Of a DNA stretch of 64,000 nt, positions 35,453 through 47,045 are shown in pieces. The notes under the pieces are model-generated. The model saw only the letters and a list, made by a program, of their open reading frames with translations. It had not been told where the DNA came from and made no database searches. The position numbers and the translations under genes are program-made. The stretch covers positions 61,225,436 through 61,289,435 of the forward strand of contig CM038232.1 of NCBI GenBank assembly GCA_021442155.1, written 5' to 3'. How positions within the stretch are numbered: position 1 is the stretch's first letter; each line of letters opens with the position of its first letter. Origin of the DNA: Cymbidium sinense. Taxonomy: Eukaryota; Streptophyta; Magnoliopsida; Asparagales; Orchidaceae.

Positions 35453-37227
35453 ATGATCAAGCAGCATAGGATCTTCTGATTCATCCCTTAAGAACCGTGG
35501 GCTCGATCTCAACCTTCCGATCCTTGATCAGACGATCCAAAGAGAAAGCGTGTAGCGCCACCGCTAACGTGGCACTAGGATGTGACAACTTAAGTGAAGA
35601 ATCTGTCACATCATGTGGAAAGCGTGCACCGCATCAGTGGTCCACGTGGCGCCGATGGGATTGGTTATCTAATTAGGGATTTAATTAATTATCCTTAATG
35701 GCTGAATCTTCATAATTGCATAACTAATTCCAAAAAAATCATAAAAATACAATGTAAAATGCAAAAGATATTTATTAGGAGAATAATTTAAAATTGTTTC
35801 TAATGGATTTTAAATAGTCTATTTTTCGCAATTAGGGTTTTAATGAATAACTCTAATTACTCCCTAATTATTTTATTAATTCATTTCAAATTTCTCTGGT
35901 GTATTTAGTGGGATGATCTCTACCTCCCCTAATTTTTTTGGGATTTATTGATGAGTTAATTAGGAAAATCATATAATGAAGCCTTAATCACCCTCTTAAT
36001 GTAATTAAGGGTAATTAAGTATGTGAATAATGGTTTAATCCTTTGATTAAGATAATTTAGCATTGTTTAGTGAACAGGAGGTTTATGGAATGATTTTGCG
36101 ATATTTTTTCTAAATTATTCCCTAAACCACCCTTCTTCCTTAATTCAAACTTAATTAAGGATTAACCCACTAATGATTTTCTTAATTAGCCTAATCACAT
36201 TTTTCAAACATCCCCGAACTTAATCAATTCATCTTAGGTAGGTGCTTAGGTGTTTAATAACCTAAGTAGCTTAAGGAAATCATACATAACCCATATGTGT
36301 GGGAAGGGTTATGAAAGTACTTAAATTAGACCCTTTAGCTTAATTAATCACTAATTGTGAGCCCATTGCATTAGGCCCCTTTCTTTCCGAGGTACATTGC
36401 TATCTTAAATTCCTTGTGTGATTTTATATCAAACATTGGCTCATAATTATTTGATTAAATATGTTAAAATGGTGTAGGAAAAGGGATAATTAATTTAATT
36501 TAACCTAAAAAGCATAAAACTCACCTAATGGTTCTAAAATTAAACTAAAACAACATACACATGTGGAAATGGGAAATAGGACCAGCAAACCTCTTCACAT
36601 TTCCTAAATTCAAATCAAACACAAAACAATACAAAAATCTCTTTAAAATAAATTTGGTTTACTTTAAATAATCATATTTCATAAGGTTGTATTTATGAAT
36701 TAATTAGGGTGAATGAATTTGCATGCTTTCATCACTTTATTTCTTTCCTAATATGCTAAATGTGTATGTCATATGAAAATCATGCATTCATGCATTTTGA
36801 AAATCAAATTAAAATGAAATGTTTCTTTTATGTCAAATTGCATGCTTTGGCTAAAGTAAGGATATGAATGGTTATTATCACTACTAAATTCAAAATTATT
36901 TTCAAAACTTATAAATTAAATATCATAACTGAAAGGTATGCTACTTATAATTATTTATAAGCTTGCATATGAATGTAATATGTGTTATGTGATTCTCCCT
37001 CTCTTTCTTAACATATAATTGTATAGGATTTGCAAAGTGTATAGTCCATTTGAAAAGGACATAACACTTGCTTAAATCCATTCCTATACAATCCTATGTC
37101 ATGACTCATGAGGGAATTCCACATCACACATATAAGCTAAAAAATCAAACCAAAAATCAAACAAATATAAACTTTGCATGATTCTCTTTCCATGCATTTC
37201 TTTTTGTACATGCACATGTATTTAAGA

Positions 37228-37338
37228 AAAGTGGTATATTAGTCTAGACAACCCTGGGGTTGCGAGGCTTTATGTAGCCCTAAGTAGGTCTTGTACCTTA
37301 CACCCCTGGTGCTAACAATGGTGTCATACTCACTTATG
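37228..37338 (+). repeat. single AGTCTAGACAACC module in LTR D
   Basis: TATTAGTCTAGACAACCC, GGTTGCGAGGCTTTATGTAG and CTTGTACCTTACACCCC, matching the B and G copies. Confidence 0.75.
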
Positions 37339-38090
37339 CTTTTTATACTTGCAAATGTGCATATGAAAAATGGATAAAAGAATCACTCTTTTCAACTTAA
37401 CAAAATCATACATTATGAAACATCCAAATTTTCTTAAGTAACTTGCTTAGCATTCATCATTAAGGTGTGATAAAATTTCCATTTGCGTGTATAGATATGC
37501 TTAGGATTCATCCATATGCATGTTACATATGTTAGAAAAGAAATGAAGTGATGTATATTTTGTAATAGTATTTCACTTTACTTAATCTTAAAATGCCTTT
37601 CTTTTTGAATAGGTTTGTTTAGGGAAAATTTAAACTTAGGATTAATTAAAATACATAATAAAACATTCACTAAACAAAATATAAACATGAATCTAGCATA
37701 GAACTTACTTAAGGTAGAGAATAAAGAGAAGTTCTCTTCTCTTTTCCTCTCTTTACAACTTAGTAATTAATGGCAAGATTCATTCAAACCAAATCAAAAT
37801 ACAAAATAAAATCAACCAAAGCAACTAAATCACTTACATGAAACAAACCCTCTAAGTTGAACACTTTCATACATAGAAAACTTCAACCTTAAAGCCTAGT
37901 TAAGCATACCACACAAACATTAAATGACACACACATTAGGCTAAGTCACCATTTATGACTTTAGGATAGGGAGGTGCATGGCTTGATGTTTGCTTTTGTT
38001 TCATGATATTTTGTTTTAGTCTCGATGTTAGGGTGTATGTGCATAGACTGAATGGTAGACGATCTTAGTTTAACTATTATCTTCTATAGG

Positions 38091-38170
38091 GGATTATGCT
38101 TAAGGGGTGCTGTAATAAAAATATAAAAATGCTTTTGCTGTGCAGGTGCTTATACCCCTAAGAATAATCC
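38091..38170. other. inverted repeat H3 (GGATTATGCTTAAGGGG) in LTR D
   Basis: GGATTATGCTTAAGGGG at 38091-38107 and CCCCTAAGAATAATCC at 38155-38170 pair with one mismatch and one bulge around about 47 bases that include TGCTTTTGCTGTGCAGG. LTRs A, B, C, E and G have it at the same place. In E the arms are 44086-44101 and 44146-44162. Confidence 0.7.
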
Positions 38171-40031
38171 AAAATAGGCCATGTTTTAGCTAATCTCTAT
38201 TTTGTTAATCCCATGTGTGGGTGCTAATTCTAATTTATCCATATACATGCTTGGGATTGTATGGTTTGTTTAGCTAATCTCTATTTTACAAGTTTTAGTT
38301 AGATTTACTTTTCCCTTTTTATGTAATTTTGCAATTAGGATTTTGGAATGATTTTTATGGGATATTAGGATGAACATTGGTCATAAGACTATGTCTTATG
38401 TACCATGTGAAGCCTTTGGAGCAACAACATTCCAACCAACCAAAAGAAGAAAGAAGAAAGAAGAAAAGAAAGAAATGAAAAATGAAGAATGAAGACCCCC
38501 ATAGCAATGAATTCCTTCTTGATTGTATTTAATTCATTTATAATCCAGGTTGTATAAGGGTAGAGCTCAGCTACCCAATTTATTTTGGTTTGTGTGGTGG
38601 AGCCCGACCATAAATGATCTCTTATTCTTTTACGCTAACTTTATAAATTGACTGATGTTTGTTTAGCTTATGCATTAAGATGGCATCTTTTCCAAGTTTA
38701 TTCCTTGGTTTGATGTATGGCCTGGATGACGATTAGGCTCTTAAGAAAATTAATTTTCTATCCAATAAAAATAACTCAAAATTAAAAATAAAGTAACTAA
38801 TAACCTCGCCTAAAGCCTAGGTTATAAATCAAGATAAAAGAATTAGCAACACTTTAGGTGGATGTTGTATTACTTTTCTCACATCATGCATAAAAAAAAA
38901 TATTATTTCACTCTTGATTGGAGGGCTTCCACCTTTGCCAGAGAACTTGGCTTGACCTTTGAGAGCCATGGTGGAAACACACCTCCATATCTTGCTAATT
39001 TTGGCGCATAATCTAATTTCTCATGCATTAGCCATATGAATTCTAAAACCTGTGTCAAATTGATTGTCCTAAATGAAGATAAAATGTAACAAAATTTACA
39101 TTATATTTAAGTCATTAAATCATGCCCTACATGATCTAGTCTCTTAAGGAGTGTGTTTAAGAACTTAGTCTCTTTCTAAATAAATAATAACTTAGCTATC
39201 TTGCAAAAGCGTATGACTTGCCTACATATTTTAAAATCTTAGGAGGAGTTAGCCACCCCAAGTGAGTGGTTGTAAGTCTAATGTGGTTTATCCTCTCTTG
39301 TGGAGGTAAACCAAATATCCATTTTTGCCTTAGATTTAGGTCATGCTTTTGGCCCTTGCCAAAGCCCCCCTAGATTAGGTTCATAGGTTGATACTTCCCT
39401 TTGTGGGCTACGAGCATAAATCCTCATCTCTTAAGTATTTCCATGATCTTGTATCATGGAATTGTAAGCCCTAGTATTCTAATAAAAATTCAACTCAAAT
39501 ACAATAATTCAATTTCAAAAATGTAAAGCCCAATCATAGGATAGTTTGGGGTGCTTACTAGGCTTCTTAGTATCCTAAGCATCCCCTACTTATCTTCATT
39601 TGGCTTTGATAAGAACTCCCTCCTCTTGATCGACCCCACTTAACTTTTCTAAAATTAAAACAAACCAGAGACAATGATCATTTATCTTAATCGAAAGTAT
39701 TCCTAAGGAATCATGTTCCTCAAGATGTAATTAATTATGGGGGATTGCCCCTGCAGGAAACTTAACGAACCCGATTTAAAATAAACCCTACTTTACTTTT
39801 CCATGTAAAGTAGGGAAGAAGGTACATTCGAGAAGAGCCGGGGAGTCCTTATTTAGGTGATTAGTCCATTGTAAGGTGGTGACTTCTATCTTTTGAGGTA
39901 GTGTACCTCTTCTTAATGCCATACCCGATCACCTACGTGGTGTCCCAATTATATTTATTTCTATTTTCATTTATACTCTTTTCCAAAATGGGGGATAGAT
40001 GAAGGCAGGAATATATATAAATTCCACCACA

Positions 40032-42248
40032 AACTCCAAACCAAAGATGGCTTCAAAAGAGTTTAGTATATGAATAATATGCTTAATGGAATTCTTCGGG
40101 CCATTATAAAAAAGTAGGAGATCATCAACGAAAGCTAGATGGGAAATGTTGATCTTACCATTGGAATGGTAATTGATTATTTTCTTAAAGGTATGAGTTG
40201 CTTCTAGCATTTTAGAAAGGTAGTCAAAAGTTAGAATGAAAAGAGATGGGGATTGAGGGTCACTTGCATAATGACACTATAAGCTTTAAAGAACCCCATG
40301 TGCCTCCCCATTGATAAAGAGAGAGTAATGGTTGTTAGAAAGGAGATGATTTACAATAGAGCAAAAACCTTCATTGAAACCCCTGGCATTCAAGCAGACC
40401 ATTATAAACTTCCAGTTGATTGTGTCAAAACTTTCTTTATGTCCAACTTGATAACCAAGTTCCCCCCTCTACACTTCTTATCAAGGTCTTGGATAAATTC
40501 TTAAGTCAAGAGAATGTTTTCAGCTATGGTTCTCTTCTTGATGAATGCAGTTTGATTAAGAGAGATCAGTCTAGGAAGGAAAGGTTGTAGCCTGTTTGCA
40601 ATGACCTCATTGATAATCTTGTTGATAATGGAGGATAGGTTGATTGGTCTGAAGTCCTACCATTTATACTTGTTATTAGATTTGGGAATAAGTATTATGG
40701 TGGAGGTGTTGAAGAAATTGTGGATATTCCTTCTCATGAAAAAGGCTTGGATAGCAGCTATCATATCTTGTTTGTTCCATTGCCAAGAAATGATAGAAAT
40801 GAGCTGTAAACCCAACAGGTCCAATAGCTTTTAAGCCATTAAGGGAAGCAAGGCACTCCTAGATTTTAGCCTCCTCACGTAAGTAAGTAAGATCAAACTA
40901 GTTGACCTCCAAGGCAGTAGTTTTAAGTAAACTCTCATTGAATAAAGTCAGATTTATGCTATGTTTTTGGAAAAGTTTCTTGAAGTGCTTAATCCCATCA
41001 TCAATAATGTCTTCTTTAGTGTGAAGCCAGCTATGATCACTTTTAAATTTGATAATAGTTTTATATTCCCTCTTTTGCTTAATAAAAATATGGTAATATT
41101 TGGAGTTCCTGTCTCCCTCTTTTAAGTTAATCACAGTAGCTTTTTGGGCGAGGAAGTCTTCCTTCATGTCAATTAAATGGTTCAGGTTTGACTGAGCTTG
41201 CTTAAGTTCTTCATCCTCCTGCATTGAATAGTTTTCAACACACTTGTTCTCAAGAGACAAAACTATGTTCTCTTGAATTTCAATTTGTTGTTGTATATCT
41301 CCAAATACATTCCAATTCCAGAGTTTTAAAGATTTAATGAGATTTCTATGTAGTGTCCATTTTCGGATCCAAGGTTCATTTGAGGTTGAATTCCAGGCTT
41401 CCAAGAGGAAATTAGTGAAGAGATTGTGTTGAGTTTGCATATTCTAGAATCTGATGCATGCTTAGAAGGTTTTGGAGTATGCTGATAGATAGAAGTAAGA
41501 AAGCATGGTCAAAGCCCATTCCTCTATGGTGTTTAACAGAGACATTATGGAATTGAGTAAGCTAGTTGGAGTTTAGTAGAATGTGATCTAGTCTTTCATA
41601 TTCTCTACCTTATTCCATGTATATGGAGAACTAATAAAACCAGGATCAAGGAGCAATGCAACTTCAATGTACTCAGCAAACTCTCTCATGACCAATTCAT
41701 TTTGTTTCCTCCTCCCTTTCTTCTCTAAGGCATTGGTAACCATAATGAAATCCCAACCAACTAACCAGCCTAGATGGCATGCATGACCAATGTTTTTGAT
41801 ATTATACCATAGGTTTCTTCTTGATTCTCTAGTACAGGCCGCATAAACGATGGTTGCATACATTGAGTAGTTATTGTAACTAATTTGTGTGTGAATAAAT
41901 TGAGAGTTATCCACCACAAGGTTCACTTGGAAGGATGTTTCCAAAATAGTATAATCTTGTTGTTGTAATTTTGTATGAAATTAAACTTACTAATTTTCTT
42001 TTGAGTTTGTCAAAACTTTAAGGATGTATAACATGTTCAAGGATGGCAAAGATATTAAGTTTATATATCCTTATAAGGCATTTGAGCTTATTAGATGATG
42101 TAGAATCTACAATACCTCTAATGTTCCATATGAGGAAGCTAGTCATGATTGGAGTACTTGGAGCCCCTAAAGGCCCTAGTAGCAATCCTATCAAGTTGAT
42201 CATCCCAGTTAGCAAGAAGTCCAACAGAGAAGGTGTTCCCTAAAGAGG
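40032..42248 (-). pseudogene. LINE segment 2: endonuclease and N-terminal reverse transcriptase
   Basis: Minus strand from 42248: endonuclease start SFLIWNIRGIVDSTSSNKLK (42224-42018), then VYAACTRESRRNLW and WLVGWDFIMVTNALEKKG (41944-41588; usual GDFN, here WDFI), ERLDHILLNSN and a GFDHAFLL-like end (usual SDH). The RT region follows: WNWNVFGDIQQQIEIQE, AQKATVINLKEGDRNSKYYH (41440-40898), then decayed frames to HLAFVDDLLLF, with the catalytic DD of the A/YxDD box, and GLEF at 40032. The endonuclease nicks target DNA and the RT copies the LINE RNA there. Altered catalytic residues and stops show an inactive copy. Confidence 0.88.
42244..42248. repeat. TSD of LTR E, left copy
   Basis: AGAGG here and TGAGG at 50240-50244 agree at 4 of 5 bases. 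Confidence 0.75.
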
Positions 42249-44911
42249 TGTGGTGTTTATTTTTGATATGTATATATAAGACATCACACAATCTAAGGAT
42301 ATACTTATTAAGTGATGGGTACAATATTGAGGTATGATGAACTATCTTGAGAGACAGAGGCATCACCCTTCAATGGACCTAAACACCTAATAAGGACTCC
42401 TAAGGCATGATGAGTCTTTGAATATACCAGATATTTTTCTCCTACTTTACATAGAAAAATAAAGTAGGGTTTATTTAATCTAAGTTCTAAAGTTCTCTAT
42501 AAGGGCAATCCCCCATAGTTAATTACATCTTAAGCAAGGTGAATTCTTTAAGATTACTCTCGATTAAAGTAGGAAATTATTGTCTCCAAAGATTTCAAGG
42601 GTAAGACTATCAATAAATTGGTTATATTTGGATAATCAATTGGGAAAGATCAAAAGGAGAGACTTGTTATCGAAGCTAAAAGGGGATAGTAGGTAATGCT
42701 CATGATACTAGAAAACTTAGTGAGCATTCTAATCTATCATATAGTTGGGCTTTATATATTTTAAATTGAAAAGGATTATTTGTTTGAGTTGAATTTTATT
42801 AGATTGTTAGGGCTTATAATCCAATAATACAAGATTATGAAAATACCTAAGAGGTGAGGATTATGCTTGTAGCCCAAAGGAAACAACCTCCTCAAATCCT
42901 AAATTTAGGGAGCTTTGAGAAAAGCTAAATTACTGCCTAAATCTAAGCAAAAATGGGTATATACCTCCACAAGAGAGAGTAAATCACCCAGCTGCTGGAC
43001 TTATAATCGCTTGGAGTGGTAGCCAGCTAACTCCTCCTATGCTTTAAAATCATGTAGGCAATTCATATGATTTTGTAAGATGGTTAGGTTATTGTTATTT
43101 CAAAAGAAACTAAGGTTCTTAAACCCACTCCCTAAGAGACTAGAGCATGAGTGGTATGAACAATGACTTAGTCTAATGCAAATCTTCTCAATGTTTATTT
43201 AATTTTGACTCTTCATTTTGATAAAGGGCGTGAGAATTTTTTTTATGTCTAAATGCATGTTGAAATGAGGTTATTGGCTAAATCAAAGAGAAAGATGTGT
43301 TTTCCATCATAGAGGAGACCATCAAAGCTCAAGCCTTCCCCTAGCATGCAAGGATGGAAACCCTCTCTTACTAAGAGTGAAGCAATATGGATGCATGATA
43401 TTAAGTATACAACATTCAGCTAAGGGGTTACTAAATCTTTTAATTATTTTGATTTAATTCCTAGGCTTTATGTGAGGTTATGAGTTATTTAGAAAATTTA
43501 GTTATGAGTTGCACTTGGGATAGAAAAATTAATTTTTCCCTAAGAGCCTAATCGAATCCAGGACACACATTAAATCACCATTCATAAATAAACTAGAAAA
43601 GGCATGCCATTTATATTACATAATTGTAAACAAAATATCAAACAATTTTATAAATTTAACACAAAAGAATAACAAGCCGGTGCGTTCAGGTACCGTCGTA
43701 CAATCCGAAAAGAGAAATGGGTAGTTGAGCTATACCCTTATACAACCCAATAAATGAAATAATAATTACAAATTTACAAATGAATAAAAGCTAGGGGTCT
43801 TCCTTTCTTTATATCTCCTTCATTTCCTCATTTGGTTTGCTTCTTTTAATTTAGTAGGCTTCAAGGCATCACATGGCGCCCCAAGATCAAACCTTCTGGC
43901 CAATGTTCATCCTTAACCCTATAGCACTAATCCTAATTCTTAATGCAAAATGAATTAAAATGAGGAAAAGTAAATCTAACTATACTTGCAAAATAGGTAT
44001 TAGTTAAGCATACCATACAACCCAAGCAATTATATGAATAATTTAGCACCCTATACATGGTAACCAAGCCCTCATGGCTTAATTTGGATTATGCTTAGGG
44101 GTTCAACAACCTGCAAAAGAGAGCATTTATATTTATTTTTAAGCACCCCTTAAGCATAATCCTCTATAGAAAATATGATTAGGCTAGTCACAACCTAACA
44201 TCTAATCTACTCAACATACACCCTAACATCTAGTCTAAAATAATACATCATAAAATAAGACATTGATCGCATCATGCACCGCCCTAACATAAAGCTAGAA
44301 GTGGTGACTTAATTCTAAAGTGTGTGTATTAAGGCTTGTGTGGTATGCCTTAACTAAGCTTTGTTATGATTTTCTAAGTATGTAAGGGTGTTTAATCTTA
44401 AGAAGTTGATTTCACTTTCAGTGATTTAATTGATTTGGGAATTTTTACTTGGTTTTCTTTTGTTCCACTTGACTTACTCTTACCAACTAAGTCTTATAAA
44501 GAGAAGAAAAGAGAGAATTACTCTTTTTTATCCCTACCTTAAGTCACTTCTAAAGCATATTAATTAAATGAATTCTCTTTAGTGAATGGCTTATTATATA
44601 TTTTAATTAATTCTAAGTTTAAGTTCACTTTAAATAATCTCATTCAATAAGAAAGGTATCTTAAGATTAATTGGAATTTATTACTATCACATAACACATG
44701 TTTATTCATTTCTCTCCATCATATGTAGCATGCATATGACTAAGTCTTAAACATATCTATACATACAATATATGTTGGCATACTTAAATGATGAATATGA
44801 ATAAGTATATTTAGAGTTTATATTTTCCTTTTGATTGAATTATTTTATCATATTAATTTAAAGCTCTATCTAGATTCTTATACAAAAATACATAGGAATG
44901 AAATTAAACAG

Positions 44912-45600
44912 GTACATGTCATTGTTAACTAGGAAAGTGAGGTAATCAAATGATCTCCTTGGGGCTACTTAAAGCCTTATATTCTCGGGATGTCTAAACT
45001 AAATACCATTTGCATTCAAACACATGTAAGTTTGCATACATGAATGTAAGAAAGAGAGCTTTTAATCACATGATTAATTAATCTTATCATGTAAACCATT
45101 GCATATGCATGTGTTTTGATAAAAGAAAGAGGGGTTTTAACTCCATAATTAAATACATACACACATGTATAAGAGACATAAGCTAGTACATGCCATTGTT
45201 AACCAGGAAAGTGTGGTAATCAAATGACCTCCTTGGGGCTACTTAAAGCCTCGTATTCCTGGGATGTCTAGACTAAATATTTGCTTTTCTCAAATACATA
45301 TGGATGTATATATAAATAAAGAAGAGAAAACCATGCAAAAGTTGTATTTTTATTTGATTGAAAAGATTTATACATATGAAGTCAAGTTTTATTTAAATTC
45401 TAATGTTGAAATATGTAAGAATGAAATAAAATGGAGTACGTGCCATTATTAAACCAGGGAAGTGAGGTATCCAATGAACTCTAAGAATGAAATTAAATGG
45501 AGTATGTGCCATTGTTAAACTAGGGAGGTAAGGTAATCAAATGACCTCCTTATGGCTACTTAAAGCCTCGTATTCCCGGGATGTCTAGACTAAATACCCA
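44912..45600 (-). repeat. three full and one partial AGTCTGGACATCC modules in LTR E
   Basis: Complementary units at about 44912-45010, 45166-45285, a partial unit at 45435-45480 (only the ACGTGCCATTATTAAACCAG end), and 45500-45600. The partial unit followed at once by a full one suggests recent unequal exchange. Confidence 0.75.
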
Positions 45601-47013
45601 TTAACATTTTTACTTACACAAATCAATATATGAATGAAAGAAAAGAACTTTACTTCATACACTTAAGCTATAATCATTTGCATTTCCTAAGTATTTATAA
45701 CTAGCATTTATAGCATAGATAATCATTCATTCATAAGATTTGAAAAATAGATTTGAATTTAATAGTGATAATAGCCACACATATATTAATTTAAATCAAC
45801 ACATGCAAGCCTGAAATTAAGGAAATCATTTATTTTTAATTAATTTTTGAAGAAATGAATGCATGAATCAAGTGGCATATAATATTTCAAGATGATTGGA
45901 AAGAAATAAAGAGACACAAGCATGTAATTTCATTCAATCCAACTAATTCCTAAGGATAATTATACTAAATAAGCTTATTTAAAATAAACCAAAGTTTCTT
46001 AATGTCACTTTTGATTTTATGTTTAACTTGGTTTAAGAGATGTGAGAAAGATTTGCCAATACTAATCCCATTCCCCATATGTGTGAGTTAATTTGATTTA
46101 ACAAGAAGTAATTAGATTAATTTTATGGATTGATTAAGTTAAGCATGGATTAAATCAATTAATTAAACCCTTACCTATGTTACCTTAAGGTAATTAATTA
46201 AATGATTATGAGCTAATGTAATATGCAAATAAATTGAAAAGTAAATAACAATACTTCTATGAAATGAAAGGGACCTAATGCAATTAGCTCATAATCATTT
46301 ATTAATTAAGCTTAAGAAATTATTTTAATTACTTTTATGATTTTTCACACATGTGAGCTAATCATAATTTCATTAAACCTCTTTAGATTCTTGAACACCT
46401 AAAGCTCTGCCTAAGATTAAATTAAGAGAAATCAGATTTTTAATTTAATTGATCAAATGATTAATCCATTAATTCAACTCTCTTTAATTAATTATCAAAA
46501 TTAATTGATTATCTTTTGAAATGAGATTGGCTTAAGGGAAAAGGTAGAGAAAGAGGTTCCAACCCAATTCCATAAGCCACCCACTTGATCAAGCATGATT
46601 TAATGTGATTTGAATTTCAATTTAGCTAATTACACTATATTTTTAATTAAACTCTAATTAAGCTCTACTTATCATTTAAAACTAATTGAAAATATTTTTA
46701 TTAAATTCTCCTCTGAAATACCTTTAAAATGAGCCATTATTTGTATTTTTGGATTTTTTTACAATCAGTTATGAATTATGAAAGTTTCAGCCTTAAAATC
46801 TAATTAATTATATTTAATTAAGCCTAATCCCATCGCATCATGTGGCATGCTGATGTTGTACACTTTCCATGAAGTGCCACGGATTAGGTATTTAAGTTAG
46901 CTGGCGGTAGACACGATATTAATCTTCATCGTCTGATCTCGGATCGGACGGTGTAGATCAAACCCACGACGTAAAGGGGAGAAAACTGATGGATCTAACA
47001 TGATCTGATCAGA

Positions 47014-47045
47014 GCCGTCTATTCCAATCACATGAAATAGATGGC
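47014..47045. other. inverted repeat H1 in LTR E
   Basis: GCCGTCTATT and AATAGATGGC pair over 10 positions with one G-T. Compared with LTR D (CGTCCATCC/GGATGGACG), several positions changed on both arms. Confidence 0.6.

Larger units (their letters stand above)
32661..40031 (+). mobile_element. LTR D, giant solo LTR, subfamily II, 7.4 kb
   Basis: It starts TGTTGACCTCAGTTTTAGG and ends TTCCACCACA. Same order as the B LTR: terminal module, TTGACC zone (33500-34400), GC-richer block with H1 and H2 (35400-35650), AATTAATT zone, one AGTCTAGACAACC module (37228-37338), ATTATGCTTAAGG hairpin (38091-38170), GAA tract (38442-38492), GTTGTATAAGGGTAG (38549), H6, H4 and terminal block. It splits the LINE RT in the middle of the GLEFN motif. 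It has no internal region, so it is a solo LTR formed by LTR-LTR recombination. Confidence 0.9.

Noticed and set aside
41588..41944. A separate host gene encoding an endonuclease-like protein
   Set aside because: It is in order and in orientation with the DUF4283, RT and RNase H parts of the same LINE; catalytic residues are altered and stops flank it.
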